A DNA stretch of 64,000 nucleotides from Candidatus Tisiphia endosymbiont of Sialis lutaria (GTDB lineage: Bacteria; Pseudomonadota; Alphaproteobacteria; Rickettsiales; Rickettsiaceae): positions 620,001 through 684,000 of the forward strand of contig NZ_OZ032153.1 of the NCBI RefSeq assembly GCF_964026535.1. The letters run 5' to 3'. Shown here in pieces: positions 1 to 9,781 of this stretch (the stretch's first letter is position 1; each line of letters starts with the position of its first letter). The position numbers and the translations under genes were made by a program. The notes beneath the pieces were generated by a model. It was not told the DNA's origin. It was given only the letters and a program-made list of their open reading frames with translations, and searched no databases.

Positions 1-557
1 TTAATATTATACAAACTAAAGCCAGCTAGTACATATGCTGCTAGTGCTTGCAATTCCATAGCCACAAATAATAGTAGGAAATTACGAGCCGATATAGTAA
101 TAAAAATACCAACGGTCGAAAGTAACACCAAGGTTATGAATTCTGGCTTAAATTTTTCATTATAGTCAATTGATGAGAAGTTGGGGACGTTGTTGTTTGT
201 CGCTTGCCTATTACTTATAGGCGTCGTTCCATCGCTCCTAGCCCCAAATTCTCCTGAATTGACTATAGTGACTTTACAATAACCATAATAAATTATTATG
301 GTCATTATTGAAAAAAGCAAAACAAAGACTTTACAAACGCCAGTAAAACTATTAATGGCAAAGGAATCATTAAAAGCTACCGCTCTACTCTGCACCAAAG
401 TAATAGAAAATACAATCGATAATAATATTGTAATATTAGTGATGATTCTAGTTTTGTTACTAAAAAATACAGCCGATAGTTGACTAAACAAAGCCAGTAA
501 GGTCAGCATTATCTCAGGCAAAATAATTATAAATTGTTCTAAAATTGGGTTTATCAT
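1..557 (-). CDS. nuoN: NADH-quinone oxidoreductase subunit N, 5' part (cut by window edge)
   Basis: The reverse strand opens with ATG at 557 (MINPILEQF...) and gives a hydrophobic, multi-helix protein typical of the N-terminal part of NuoN, a proton-pumping membrane subunit of respiratory complex I. The frame stays open to position 1, so the gene continues outside the window. Roughly residues 97-132 are not NuoN but the translation of an in-frame palindromic repeat (161..268), placed in a loop between membrane helices. After it the NuoN-like membrane sequence resumes (FLLLFVAMELQALAAY). The NuoN assignment rests on the helix pattern and the MELQALAAY-type motif. Confidence 0.8.
   Translation of the reverse strand, partial: MINPILEQFIIILPEIMLTLLALFSQLSAVFFSNKTRIITNITILLSIVFSITLVQSRAVAFNDSFAINSFTGVCKVFVLLFSIMTIIIYYGYCKVTIVNSGEFGARSDGTTPISNRQATNNNVPNFSSIDYNEKFKPEFITLVLLSTVGIFITISARNFLLLFVAMELQALAAYVLAGFSLYNI
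161..268 (-). repeat. Palindromic element type A, in frame inside nuoN
   Basis: About 108 bp bounded by inverted ends TATAGTCAATT / AATTGACTATA with a central palindrome CGCCTATTACTTATAGGCG-like. It is read through in the nuoN frame as IVNSGEFGARSDG...NFSSIDY. The same element occurs many times in the window. Confidence 0.9.
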
Positions 558-845
558 ATTTCAGGTTCTTAGATTAATATAGTTAATATATACTATAAGA
601 TTGCTAGCACTAAGTAGAATAATAAAAAAATATATTAATTTTACATAAATTATGTAATTTAATATTACTCCGTCATTGCGAGCCACCGTAGGTGGCGTGG
701 CAATCCACTTCTAACCACTTTTCTGGATTGCTTCGTAACCTTACGGTCTCCTCGCAATGACGGTTTTTCAACTACTGTTTTCTTAAACTAACGCCTATGC
801 ACTCCTGCTACCCAATTCTCATCAATTGACTATGGCGGAGTAATG
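558..845. repeat. Intergenic repeat region with hairpin type B (671..762)
   Basis: No gene seen. A type B hairpin runs 671..762: it starts CGTCATTGCGAG and ends CTCGCAATGACG, with GCAATCC / GGATTGC on the inner stem. It is followed by TAACGCCTATGCACTCC and a type A 3' end (TCAATTGACTAT) near 816..836, so this looks like a type A element interrupted by a type B hairpin. Confidence 0.75.
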
Positions 846-2627
846 CTAAATATATTTATCAAGTACCATAGTCATAATTTTTTTAGCTATAGGAGCTGCC
901 ACCCTGCCTCCACCTCCGCCATGATCGACAAAGACTAGAATAGAGTAACGAGGTTGTTGATAGGGAGCGAACCCGGCAAATATAGCATGGTTACGCCTTT
1001 GCCAAACAACTGATTTACTGCTTAAATCATCATCTATATTAGCTTTTGCTTGCACTTGTGCGGTACCTGTTTTACCAGCTAATTGATGTCCTTCTGCTAA
1101 AATCCTACTATAATAGGAAGTTCCTCCTTCAGTATTAACTGCTTTATACATACCTTCTTTTAAAATATCTAAGTATTTTTGATTGATGTTAACCTGATCA
1201 AATACCGATATATCTTTAGCAATTCTAGGATTATACAATTTCCCATTATTAGCAATTGCCGTTACAAACCTAGCTAACTGGATTGGAGTAGCTGATAAAA
1301 ATCCCTGCCCTATCGATAAGTTAAGAGTATCACCAATTGTCCATTTAGAGTTAAATTTTTTCATTTTCCATTCTTCTGAAGGAAGGAAACCTGAGGCTTC
1401 TCCAATCAAATCAATACCAGTTTTTGTACCGAAACCAAAATTTCTTGCCATATCTAATATTTTTTTATGACCTGTTAAGCGAGCTATTTCATACATATAA
1501 GAGTTACAAGAATGCTTAATGGAATTATACATATCCACTGTGCCATGACCATGACGACTCCAGCACCGAAAGCTATTAGTACCTAATACCGAATCCCCAG
1601 TACAATTAACCGTTTTATCCGGTTTAATTCCACTCTCTAAACCAGCTAAAATTGTAATAATTTTGAAAATAGAACCAGGTGGATAAGTACTTTGTATGGT
1701 TTTATTAATTAACGGCTTATAAGGATCATTAATTAAACTTTGCCAATAATCTTGAGACAATTTTACAAAATTATTGGCTTCAAATACCGGCGACATAGCC
1801 AGCACTAAAACATTACCGTTATTTGTATCAATAACTATCGCCGAACAGCCTTGTTTAGTTAAATAAGGCTGCACTCTTTGTTGTAACTCTGCGTCAATAT
1901 TTAGATGTAAGTCCTCTCCTTGTTGACTTGGAAGATTGGTAATTTCTCTGACTTGTTTGCCTAAAGCATTTACTTCTATCTGCTTATAACCAAATTTCCC
2001 ACGTAACTTTTCTTCATAATATTTTTCTACACCAGATTTACCAATATTAAAATCCCCTAAATTATTGATTTCTAGCTCTTGTTTCTCTTGCTCATTAATC
2101 TGTCCAGTGTAACCTATTACATGACAAGCAGCTTCTGAAAAATGGTAAAATCTTATATAACCGACATCTACAAAAATAGAAGTTAAATTTAACTTTTGTT
2201 CTTCAATGAGTGACATTTGTTGCCAGCTAAGATTATCTAATATCAGTAAAGGAACACGTTTATTGGCTTTTTTTATTTTTTGATTAATGTAATTTTGTTT
2301 TTCTTCAGTTAGTTGCAAGATATTTGCTACTAGAATTAATTCCTGTTTGTAATTAGTAGCCTCATGCATATCCAGTAATAACCTAAAACAAGTTTGGTTG
2401 GTAGCTAGAACATTACCGTTAACATCATAAATTTGTCCCCTGAATGGCGGCACTAGAATAAAACTTATACGATTTTTATCAGATAAAGTACGATATTTAT
2501 CACTTTCAAATAACTGCATGTAAAACATTTTTCCAGCCAATAATGAAAATAATGTTAGTTTTCCTGAACCTATCAGAAAAGACCGTCTTGATATTAACTG
2601 GTTATGTAATATTTTATTATTTAGCAT
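846..2627 (-). CDS. mrdA: Penicillin-binding protein 2 (peptidoglycan transpeptidase)
   Basis: A 593-residue class B PBP that cross-links peptidoglycan during rod elongation. It has an N-terminal membrane anchor (about residues 14-42), a dimerisation domain and a C-terminal transpeptidase domain. The three active-site motifs are visible: SxxK as SIFK in PPGSIFK near residue 316, SxN as SCN in HSCNSYM, and KTG in AGKTGTAQ near residue 518. Length is normal for PBP2. It lies downstream of mreD on the same strand, as expected for the elongasome cluster, although a repeat hairpin separates the two. PBP2 rather than FtsI is favoured by the neighbouring mreD and the family layout. Confidence 0.93.
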   Translation of the reverse strand: MLNNKILHNQLISRRSFLIGSGKLTLFSLLAGKMFYMQLFESDKYRTLSDKNRISFILVPPFRGQIYDVNGNVLATNQTCFRLLLDMHEATNYKQELILVANILQLTEEKQNYINQKIKKANKRVPLLILDNLSWQQMSLIEEQKLNLTSIFVDVGYIRFYHFSEAACHVIGYTGQINEQEKQELEINNLGDFNIGKSGVEKYYEEKLRGKFGYKQIEVNALGKQVREITNLPSQQGEDLHLNIDAELQQRVQPYLTKQGCSAIVIDTNNGNVLVLAMSPVFEANNFVKLSQDYWQSLINDPYKPLINKTIQSTYPPGSIFKIITILAGLESGIKPDKTVNCTGDSVLGTNSFRCWSRHGHGTVDMYNSIKHSCNSYMYEIARLTGHKKILDMARNFGFGTKTGIDLIGEASGFLPSEEWKMKKFNSKWTIGDTLNLSIGQGFLSATPIQLARFVTAIANNGKLYNPRIAKDISVFDQVNINQKYLDILKEGMYKAVNTEGGTSYYSRILAEGHQLAGKTGTAQVQAKANIDDDLSSKSVVWQRRNHAIFAGFAPYQQPRYSILVFVDHGGGGGRVAAPIAKKIMTMVLDKYI

Positions 2628-2677
2628 ATTTTTTTGATAGCGATTCCTATTATGTTTTTGTAGTACTAGATACCAAA

Positions 2678-2771
2678 CGTCATTGCGAGACCATGTAATG
2701 GTCGAAGCAATCCATTTCTAATACTTTTCTGAATTGCTTTGTCGCTACTAAAGTAGCTCTGAGCCATGACG
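2678..2771. repeat. Hairpin repeat type B between mrdA and mreD
   Basis: CGTCATTGCGAGACC ... CTGAGCCATGACG, about 94 bp with a slightly decayed right arm and inner GCAATCC / GAATTGC arms. It sits between two genes that are otherwise usually adjacent. Confidence 0.8.
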
Positions 2772-2779
2772 TTTGAGGG

Positions 2780-3301
2780 TTAAACCTCCTCTCCTTGACG
2801 TTTGGGGAACAATGCCTTATCAAGAGGAATTCGTAGCAAATTATAGGAAAATATCGTAGTAAGATAGTGCATTAACATCGTAAGATACCCTTGGGAAGAT
2901 AGACCTTTAGTTAAAATTAGCAAATATCTAAAATGTAATATAAAAAAATAATATAACCCAAAAATCAGGAAATTTGTTAAATAACTTCTAACTATAAAGA
3001 ATTTTCCAGCAAATTGTAAAATTATGTGAGCAGTTACAAGAACCAAGGAATTTGTACCAATTGGCATAGAATATAATTGGTCAAAAATTATTCCTACTAA
3101 AAATATTAGCCAAAAACCAATATGATAAAATGTAGCAAAATAGTAAAGTAAACTAACTTCAAAAGCTGGAAAAATAACAGTTTCTGTGTTAATTCTAAAA
3201 TTTTCTAGCGGAAAAATTACTAATAACAAACAACATTCTAATAATATTATTTTACTAACTATTTGTGATAATGTTTGTGGTAATTTGCTAAAGAATTTCA
3301 T
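2780..3301 (-). CDS. mreD: Probable rod shape-determining membrane protein MreD
   Basis: A 173-residue, highly hydrophobic protein with about five membrane helices, the size and topology of MreD, which works with MreC, RodA and PBP2 in sidewall synthesis. Sequence conservation in MreD is weak, so the call rests on topology, the motif-like stretch GIIFDQLYSMPIGTNSL (MreD proteins have a G-x-x-x-D...P-G-x-N/S pattern) and the position just upstream of mrdA. Its start overlaps the 3' end of gpsA by 4 bases (ATGA-type), suggesting translational coupling. Confidence 0.7.
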   Translation of the reverse strand: MKFFSKLPQTLSQIVSKIILLECCLLLVIFPLENFRINTETVIFPAFEVSLLYYFATFYHIGFWLIFLVGIIFDQLYSMPIGTNSLVLVTAHIILQFAGKFFIVRSYLTNFLIFGLYYFFILHFRYLLILTKGLSSQGYLTMLMHYLTTIFSYNLLRIPLDKALFPKRQGEEV

Positions 3302-4253
3302 ATTATTTTCAGTTCTTTAATTACTGATTCAATAATAGGCAGTACTAGGTCATACTTTCTTATGAGATCCAATACCAGTCTAGCAGATTCTAGCCCTTCC
3401 ACTAAGTATAAATTTTGATTTAAAAAATTTCCAACATCTAAATGTTTACCAAGCTCATAACCAAATCTAGTATTTCGTGATTCCTTAGAATAACAAGTTA
3501 GTACCAAATCCCCTAATATACCTGGAGCACATAAAATAGAAGCATCTCCAAGCTCTCCATCAATAGCCTCAGATAAAATTCTTATTTCTTGAATTGCTTG
3601 AGTTATAAGCCCGGCTTTTGCATTTTGTCCGTAACCTTTTGCATCATACCAACCACTCTTTATTGCTATAATATTCTTAACAGCCGATGCCACTTGCATC
3701 ACTACCATATAGTCAGTTATGGTCAACTTAAATTGTTGAGATGCCAAGCTAATTGCTAGTCGTTTGGCAAGATTAACATCTAAAGAAGCAATGGTTACTG
3801 AAGTTAATAAATCTTGAGCAACTTCTTTAGCGAGGTTAGGTCCAGCTATAAAGGCTAAAGGATTAGCTGGTAATATGGCTTTTACTTTATCAGATAATAA
3901 CTCCGTAGGGTCTCTGCCAAATCCTTTAGTTGCAACTAATAACGCTACGCTTTCAGATATCCCAGCGTTTTTTAATATCTTCAAAGTTTCCTGAAAAACA
4001 AAAGATGGTACCGCAATAATTATTACTTCTTTGTCTAGTAAAGCTGACAAATTATCACAAGGAACTAGATTGGTTGGTAATGTAATATCAGAACCAAGAT
4101 ATTTGCTATTAGTTCGATTATTTAATATTTCCTCGATAATATTATTCTCACGTACCAATATCGACACATCCTCATAGCACCTTGCCACTTGACAGGCTAG
4201 TGCAGTTCCCCAGCTACCGCCACATAGACAGCAATGCTTTTAAATTTTTTCAT
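3298..4253 (-). pseudogene. gpsA: Glycerol-3-phosphate dehydrogenase [NAD(P)+], frameshifted near the N-terminus
   Basis: Residues encoded by 3298..4188 match GpsA, which reduces dihydroxyacetone phosphate to sn-glycerol-3-phosphate for phospholipid synthesis: KGFGRDP, AFIAGPNLAKEVA, and the catalytic-lysine region SAVKNIIAIKSGWYDAKGYGQNAKAGLITQ. The first residues lie upstream in another frame: ATG at 4253 gives MKKFKSIAVY, then one base is missing at about 4219..4226, inside the codons of the GxGxxG nucleotide-binding loop. The continuation GSWGTALACQVA is in the next frame. With the full loop the protein would be about 318 residues. The open frame starting at 4188 lacks the NAD-binding loop and is unlikely to be active. 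A sequencing error cannot be excluded. Confidence 0.85.
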
Positions 4254-4423
4254 AGCAATTATTTATATAGTGAATTAACTTAAATTGGCAACGTTATAAA
4301 TCCGATTAGTATTTAGCCTTAGCGTCATTGCACATAGGTGACAACCTAGGAAATAGATAGTTGAAAAGACGTCTATTAGCGAGTCCTAGTTAGGTGGCGT
4401 GGCAATTGTAAGAATCCTTATAT

Positions 4424-5356
4424 TTATTCTAATTCTTCAATTTGCTCTTTAGTTAACCCAGTAGATTGAGATATTATCTCAATCGATATTCCAGCTTTCT
4501 GAAGATTTCTTGCCACTTCGAAATTTCTTCTAGCTTTGCCTCTAGCTTCGCCTCTAGCTTCACCTAGCTGGATACCTCTAGCTTCACCTTCTTCGATATA
4601 TTTTTGTGCAACAGTTCTCATAATAACACCTTGTTGTTCTTCTGATAAATATTTGGTTAGTACTTCCTCCAATTCTGATTGCTTTTCCTCAGGAAGCTTA
4701 GCGTCAGTGTACCATAAAAGCGATTTTATGTAAATATAGCCTTTTTCCTTATCTACTAATATCTCTAATTTAAATCTCTGCAGAAATTCTTCCCAAAGCT
4801 TTATAATATCTCGTTGATGAATATGCTTGAGCATATATTCTAACATCCCAATATGCTTCTTCTTCATTATTTCATCATCAGACATGCTTTGTAAATCAAC
4901 CAATTGATAATCCTCTGTCATTAATTTCTTGGCTATAATTGCATCAGTAAATAAACTCCATAAATTCCTAGGAGCAGTATACACTTCCCTCCCATTATAA
5001 ATCACTAAATTATATACTAATGGTAATTTCTTTCTTCCTTTTTTATGCCTTTCACACAATAATAATGTGTATTTCCATAATCGTAAAGCTGTCCAATAAT
5101 CAACGCCCGACTGAGCCTCAATCAACACATACACAAAAGCCTTACCCTGATTCTTGGTAGCAACTCCATATACTATATCACTACATTTCTTGTTTAAAGA
5201 TTCCTCTATGTAGCTTTCTTTTTCTACTGTTATTTTTGATAAATCTACTAAACTCTTAAAATCATTCGGCAAATAATATTCCAAAAATTCTTGAGCTGCT
5301 ACAGGATCAGCCATTATTGTTTTGACTAATGAATCATGCTTTAACTTTTTTGTCAT
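4424..5356 (-). CDS. Rpn family recombination-promoting nuclease / putative transposase
   Basis: A 310-residue member of the Rpn/PDDEXK transposase-like family, which is amplified in Rickettsiaceae. The N-terminal half carries the typical FLEYYLPNDFKSLVDLSKI and YVLIEAQSGVDYWTALRLWKYT segments; the latter is the ExQ-type part of a PD-(D/E)XK nuclease core. The C-terminus ends in a short run of EARG/KARG tetrads near residue 265-278 and a helix-turn-like tail (ISQSTGLTKEQIEEL). It stands alone between gpsA and mtaB. Family members are DNA nucleases that raise recA-independent recombination in E. coli; the role here is unknown. Confidence 0.85.
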   Translation of the reverse strand: MTKKLKHDSLVKTIMADPVAAQEFLEYYLPNDFKSLVDLSKITVEKESYIEESLNKKCSDIVYGVATKNQGKAFVYVLIEAQSGVDYWTALRLWKYTLLLCERHKKGRKKLPLVYNLVIYNGREVYTAPRNLWSLFTDAIIAKKLMTEDYQLVDLQSMSDDEIMKKKHIGMLEYMLKHIHQRDIIKLWEEFLQRFKLEILVDKEKGYIYIKSLLWYTDAKLPEEKQSELEEVLTKYLSEEQQGVIMRTVAQKYIEEGEARGIQLGEARGEARGKARRNFEVARNLQKAGISIEIISQSTGLTKEQIEELE

Positions 5357-5424
5357 AAAAGAATATTAAATTGATAAAACTATATATATCTCTATCAGAT
5401 TTTGACTTATGCTAGGTAAGTCTA

Positions 5425-6687
5425 CTATACCAAAATTTCTGAAATCATATAATTATCCTCTACAGCAACTAACCGAGCTTTAATAATTTGCCCAACGTCA
5501 AAATTACCTTGCAACTTTACCGGAATAAAATTTTCTGTATGAGCTATGTTATTTTGCTCTACAAGTAATTCCACTTCATGCCCTATATTCCTTTGGAAAA
5601 ATTGTTGTAATTGCTGCTTCCCTGTTACCCTTAAAATTTCTGCTCTAGCTTTTCTAACAGACTTTGCTACTTGCGGCATTCTGGCAGCTGGAGTTTCCTC
5701 ACGCTCAGAATACGGGAAAACATGTAAATATTGCAAATCCGCCTCAGAGATAAGTTTTCTTGTATTCTCAAACATTACCTCATTTTCCGTCGGGAAACCA
5801 GCTATAATGTCTGCCCCGAATGATACATTTGCTCTTAAGTTACGCAATTTATGACAAAAATCAATAACATTTTGACGATTATGGCGACGTTTCATACGCT
5901 TAAGTATCATGTCATCACCAGCTTGTAAACTAATATGAAAATGCGGCATAATTTGTGGAGCATAAGCCATCAAATCAAACAAATCATCATCGATTTCAGC
6001 TACATCAATGGAAGATAATCTAAGCCTTTTTAGCTCCGGAACCAACCCTATAATCCTTCTAATCATCTGGGCAAAAGTTGGAGCTCCTGGTAAATCTGGT
6101 CCATATGCCGTAACGTCAACCCCGGTAAATACTACTTCATTATACCCATTAGCTACTAATGTCCTTAACTGCTGTACTATCACTCCCATTGGGACTGAGC
6201 GACTATTGCCTCTAGCATAAGGTATAATGCAGAAGGTACAACGATGATTACAACCATTCTGTACTTGAATAAAAGCCCGAGATTTGCCATCAAAGCTAGC
6301 CACCAGATGATTAGCAGTTTCCGTCACAGACATTATATCATTTACTGCTACTTTTTCGTCAGTAAATTGATAATTGCTAGCAATCAATTTTTCCTCATTA
6401 CCAAGTACTTTGTCGACCTCAACCATATTAGCAAAAATATCTGGGTTATTTTGAGCAGCACAACCAGTAACAATAATTCTTGCATTAGGGTTATTTTTCT
6501 TAGCTTTACGAATTGCTTGACGTGATTGTTTTACAGCTTCCTTAGTGACATAACAAGTATTAAACACCATGACATTTTCTAAGCCAGAAAGAGCTAAGTT
6601 AGTTCTAATCACTTCACTTTCATAAATATTTAATCGACAACCAAAAGTTACAACCTTTTGAGTTACGACTTCTTGTGGTTTAGTCAT
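5425..6687 (-). CDS. mtaB: tRNA threonylcarbamoyladenosine-37 methylthiotransferase MtaB
   Basis: A radical-SAM enzyme that adds a methylthio group to t6A37 of ANN-decoding tRNAs. The N-terminal UPF0004 domain supplies three cluster cysteines (FGCRLN, NTCYVT, VTGCAAQ) and the radical-SAM motif is CNHRCTFC. A TRAM-like C-terminal domain follows (VELLVEQNN...ARLVAVEDN). I prefer ATG at 6687 (MTKPQEVV), which overlaps the dapF stop by 8 bases; an upstream ATG at 6702 in the same frame would add five residues. About 420 residues, normal for MtaB. Confidence 0.92.
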   Translation of the reverse strand: MTKPQEVVTQKVVTFGCRLNIYESEVIRTNLALSGLENVMVFNTCYVTKEAVKQSRQAIRKAKKNNPNARIIVTGCAAQNNPDIFANMVEVDKVLGNEEKLIASNYQFTDEKVAVNDIMSVTETANHLVASFDGKSRAFIQVQNGCNHRCTFCIIPYARGNSRSVPMGVIVQQLRTLVANGYNEVVFTGVDVTAYGPDLPGAPTFAQMIRRIIGLVPELKRLRLSSIDVAEIDDDLFDLMAYAPQIMPHFHISLQAGDDMILKRMKRRHNRQNVIDFCHKLRNLRANVSFGADIIAGFPTENEVMFENTRKLISEADLQYLHVFPYSEREETPAARMPQVAKSVRKARAEILRVTGKQQLQQFFQRNIGHEVELLVEQNNIAHTENFIPVKLQGNFDVGQIIKARLVAVEDNYMISEILV

Positions 6688-7489
6688 AAAAAAACTCTCC
6701 ACGTACCACTAAAGCAGCAGAACCAAGCATTATGATATTCTCCCCTTGTTTTGACATTTGTAGACTACCTAATTGAAATACCACTTGACAAGGAGAGCTA
6801 ACAAAGCCAAGCTTTACTGCTGAAGCAAAGCTAGCACATGCCCCACTACCACAAGCAAGAGTTAAACCAACTCCTCTTTCCCAAACCGATAAATAAATTT
6901 TATTATCCTTGATTGAAGCAAAATTAACGTTAACCCCATCAGTAAACAACTCTTTTGCTTGTAATTTCTCTCCAATTATTTCTTTATCTTTAGTAGCTAA
7001 ATCACTAAAAATAATAAAATGTGGATTGCCAATATCAGCACAAATAACTTCCTTGATATCAATCATATAACGTTCCATAATTGGCCAAATCTTTTCGGCT
7101 GAAGGCATCCAATCTTCCTCAAAACTAACTATCCCAGTATTTACCTCGATCTCGTTGTCACTTAATATCTTACAAGACAATTCTTTTCCGTATATTCTTA
7201 AAGTAACTTCTGTTATACTGAAATCAAGATATAACAATTTGGTAAGACATCTTGAAGCATTCCCACATAATTTGGCACTTGAGCCATTCTGGTTATATAC
7301 AGCCATTTCATAGTAATTAGCTTTTTGATCGTAAATAATAAACTGATCACAACCAATACCAGTACGACGATTGGAGATATTTAGCGATAATTGCTGTAAA
7401 TCACAATTTATAGGTAAATCACGCTGATTGATAATCACAAAATCATTACCTAATCCATGCATTTTAGCAAAATTGATTTTTTTAAACAC
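6680..7489 (-). CDS. dapF: Diaminopimelate epimerase
   Basis: Converts LL- to meso-diaminopimelate for peptidoglycan. The 269-residue sequence has both catalytic cysteine regions: LCGNASRC in the N-terminal half and ACGSGACAS in the C-terminal half. The usual CGNGxRC is CGNASRC here. Starts MFKKINFAKMHGLGNDF, a typical DapF N-terminus. Coupled to mtaB downstream by an 8-base overlap. It fits with mrdA and alr in showing that peptidoglycan synthesis is kept. Confidence 0.94.
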   Translation of the reverse strand: MFKKINFAKMHGLGNDFVIINQRDLPINCDLQQLSLNISNRRTGIGCDQFIIYDQKANYYEMAVYNQNGSSAKLCGNASRCLTKLLYLDFSITEVTLRIYGKELSCKILSDNEIEVNTGIVSFEEDWMPSAEKIWPIMERYMIDIKEVICADIGNPHFIIFSDLATKDKEIIGEKLQAKELFTDGVNVNFASIKDNKIYLSVWERGVGLTLACGSGACASFASAVKLGFVSSPCQVVFQLGSLQMSKQGENIIMLGSAALVVRGEFFYD

Positions 7490-7820
7490 GAGAATATCTT
7501 TAGATTATACAATAAGTCTATTATACTAAATATATATAAAAATATGTAGTAAATAAATAGACCTCTTGCATAACTGTTGGTAAATGGTTATATTTTTTGT
7601 CTGTACTTGATTAGTATTACTGTCATTGCACTCCAATCGTCATTGCGAGGAGACATAGGTCGACGAAGCAATCCACCTTCTAGCGTCATTGCGAGACCAT
7701 GTAATGGTCGAAGCAATCCATTTTACAACACCTTTCTGGATTGCTTCGTTGGTTCATGCATCCTCGCAATGACAACGTAATACTAAGCTATACTCTTTAA
7801 ACTAATAAATAAGTGATAAA
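7490..7820. repeat. Gene-free gap holding tandem type B hairpin arms (7638..7773)
   Basis: Between the divergent starts of dapF and the M16 peptidase. From 7638 there is a type B left arm (CGTCATTGCGAGGAGAC), then a second left arm at about 7685 (GCGTCATTGCGAGACC) and a single right arm ending near 7773 (CCTCGCAATGACAACG). It looks like one hairpin inserted into or beside another. No other gene is supported; the short open frame here is repeat sequence. Confidence 0.75.
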
Positions 7821-9083
7821 ATGACCTTTAACTCAAGCAAACTTAACAATGGACTAACTGTTGTTACTTACCATATGCCTAATATAAAATCCGTAGCTAT
7901 TAATCTCATTGTTAATGTAGGTAGCCGCTATGAACAATATTCAGAAATAGGGATATCTCATTTTCTTGAACATATGGCATTTAAAGGAACAACAACTAGA
8001 ACTGCTAAACAAATTGCTGAAGAATTTGACTCTATAGGAGGGCAGTTTAATGCTTACACCGGTCATGAACAGACTGTTTATTACTCAAAAATATTGAGTG
8101 AGAATTGTTATACGGCTCTAGAAATATTGGCAGATATCTTGCAAAATTCAGTTTTTTCAGAAGAAGAAATAGCCAAAGAATATCAGGTGATTTTACAAGA
8201 AATTGCTTGTGTACAGGATAATCCCGATGAGCTTATTCACGAAAAATTTTACAGTAGTGCTTATGAAAATCAAGCTCTTGGTCGGTCAATTTTAGGAACT
8301 TATGACAGTTTAGCAAAATTTGATAAGGAACATTTTAGCAGTTATATTGATAAACATTATAATGCCGGAAATATTTACTTATCAGTGGCAGGAAATGTTG
8401 AGCATCAACAAATTGTAGAATTTGCCGAAAAATTATTTTGTTCATTAAAAGATAAACCAAATAATCATTTTGAAAAAGCTAGATACACGGGGGGGCATAG
8501 TGTTATTACCAAAGAACTTGAACAAACTACCTTGGTTCTGGGGTTCGAAAGTGTACCCTATTTTAACATACAGCAATTATATCATACTCAAGCTCTGTCA
8601 CTAATACTTGGTAACGGTATGTCATCAAGATTATTTCAACAAATCAGAGAAAAGCTTGGACTTGCCTACTCAATTGGTAGCTATAATAGCTCACACTATG
8701 ATAGTGGGATTTTTGGCATATATGTTTCCACTAGTCATGATAAACTGCCATTTCTTGCAGAACAATTAGTCAATGAAATTAACAATATTTCTGTAGAGAT
8801 CAAAGATTCAGAAATTGATCGGGCTAAAATACAATTAAAAACTAGTATCCATATATCCCAAGAAGATTCATCTTATAAGTCAGAAGAAATTGGTAAGAAT
8901 TTTGCTGTTTTTGGCAAATATTTACCTATTGAGAACACTATTGAATATATTATGAATATAACAAACCGAGATATCATAAATATTGCTAACAAAATATTTG
9001 CTAGCAAACCTACTTTATCTATCATTGGGCCTAATCCACTTGCCATAGGTTATCAAAAATTATCTAATGATCTGGCTCTATGA
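7821..9083 (+). CDS. M16 family zinc protease (mitochondrial processing peptidase-like)
   Basis: A 420-residue pitrilysin-type peptidase. The inverted zinc motif HxxEH is visible as HFLEH near residue 50, with the downstream glutamate region [14 protein letters not shown]. The second half is the inactive-like M16 domain ([22 protein letters not shown]). Rickettsial members of this family are the bacterial counterparts of mitochondrial processing peptidase beta. Its TGA overlaps the ATG of hemD (ATGA), so the two are probably cotranscribed. Confidence 0.9.
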   Translation: MTFNSSKLNNGLTVVTYHMPNIKSVAINLIVNVGSRYEQYSEIGISHFLEHMAFKGTTTRTAKQIAEEFDSIGGQFNAYTGHEQTVYYSKILSENCYTALEILADILQNSVFSEEEIAKEYQVILQEIACVQDNPDELIHEKFYSSAYENQALGRSILGTYDSLAKFDKEHFSSYIDKHYNAGNIYLSVAGNVEHQQIVEFAEKLFCSLKDKPNNHFEKARYTGGHSVITKELEQTTLVLGFESVPYFNIQQLYHTQALSLILGNGMSSRLFQQIREKLGLAYSIGSYNSSHYDSGIFGIYVSTSHDKLPFLAEQLVNEINNISVEIKDSEIDRAKIQLKTSIHISQEDSSYKSEEIGKNFAVFGKYLPIENTIEYIMNITNRDIINIANKIFASKPTLSIIGPNPLAIGYQKLSNDLAL

Positions 9084-9781
9084 AATCGGTGCTATTAACT
9101 AGAAGTTCAGAAGATAATTACGACATTATTCAAGAGTTGCAGCGTAATCATCAATGTAGCTTTAACTATATATGCTGTCCTTTATTGGAATATCAAACTT
9201 TGCCATTAGATGGTACCCTTTTATATGATTATCCTAATATCATTATCACTAGTAAATTTGCTGCTAAAATCCTAGCCGGACATCAAGATATCGAAAAGAA
9301 GAATATGTGGATAGTCGGTAATTCATCAAAATTAATTCTAGAACAAAATAATTTTATAGTGCAATATGTTGCTAGCAATGTACAAGAGCTGCTAGAAAAC
9401 ATTCCACCAGAAATATATCACCAAACCGTATATTTATCGTCAAATGAAATTACCCAAGATTTACCTCAAGCGATTAAAAGACACATTATCTATCAGGTAA
9501 AATATGCAACTAAGCTGCAGCACATAGCAGAAATTGAAAAGGGCATCAATTTTATTCTACTATATTCACAGAACTGCACTAAGACTTTTATTGAATTATT
9601 AGTAAAAAATAATTTGCTAGAATCCTTAGCCAATAGTTTAGTTATTACTATAAGTAAAAAAGTAGCAAATATTATTAGCTCTTTTACTAAAAATGTGGTT
9701 TATTGTGATAATGGACAACCTCAGCAAATGTTAGAATTATTAATTTATAATGCCCAAAATAATGCAAAAATCAGAAACTAA
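9080..9781 (+). CDS. hemD: Uroporphyrinogen-III synthase
   Basis: A 233-residue protein with the weakly conserved HemD fold pattern: N-terminal [10 protein letters not shown], the middle [12 protein letters not shown] (the IxTS motif typical of HemD), and KYATKL. It cyclises hydroxymethylbilane to uroporphyrinogen III in haem synthesis. The next two genes are the classical alphaproteobacterial hemD partners, and hemE/hemH lie at the other end of the window. Confidence 0.85.
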   Translation: MKSVLLTRSSEDNYDIIQELQRNHQCSFNYICCPLLEYQTLPLDGTLLYDYPNIIITSKFAAKILAGHQDIEKKNMWIVGNSSKLILEQNNFIVQYVASNVQELLENIPPEIYHQTVYLSSNEITQDLPQAIKRHIIYQVKYATKLQHIAEIEKGINFILLYSQNCTKTFIELLVKNNLLESLANSLVITISKKVANIISSFTKNVVYCDNGQPQQMLELLIYNAQNNAKIRN

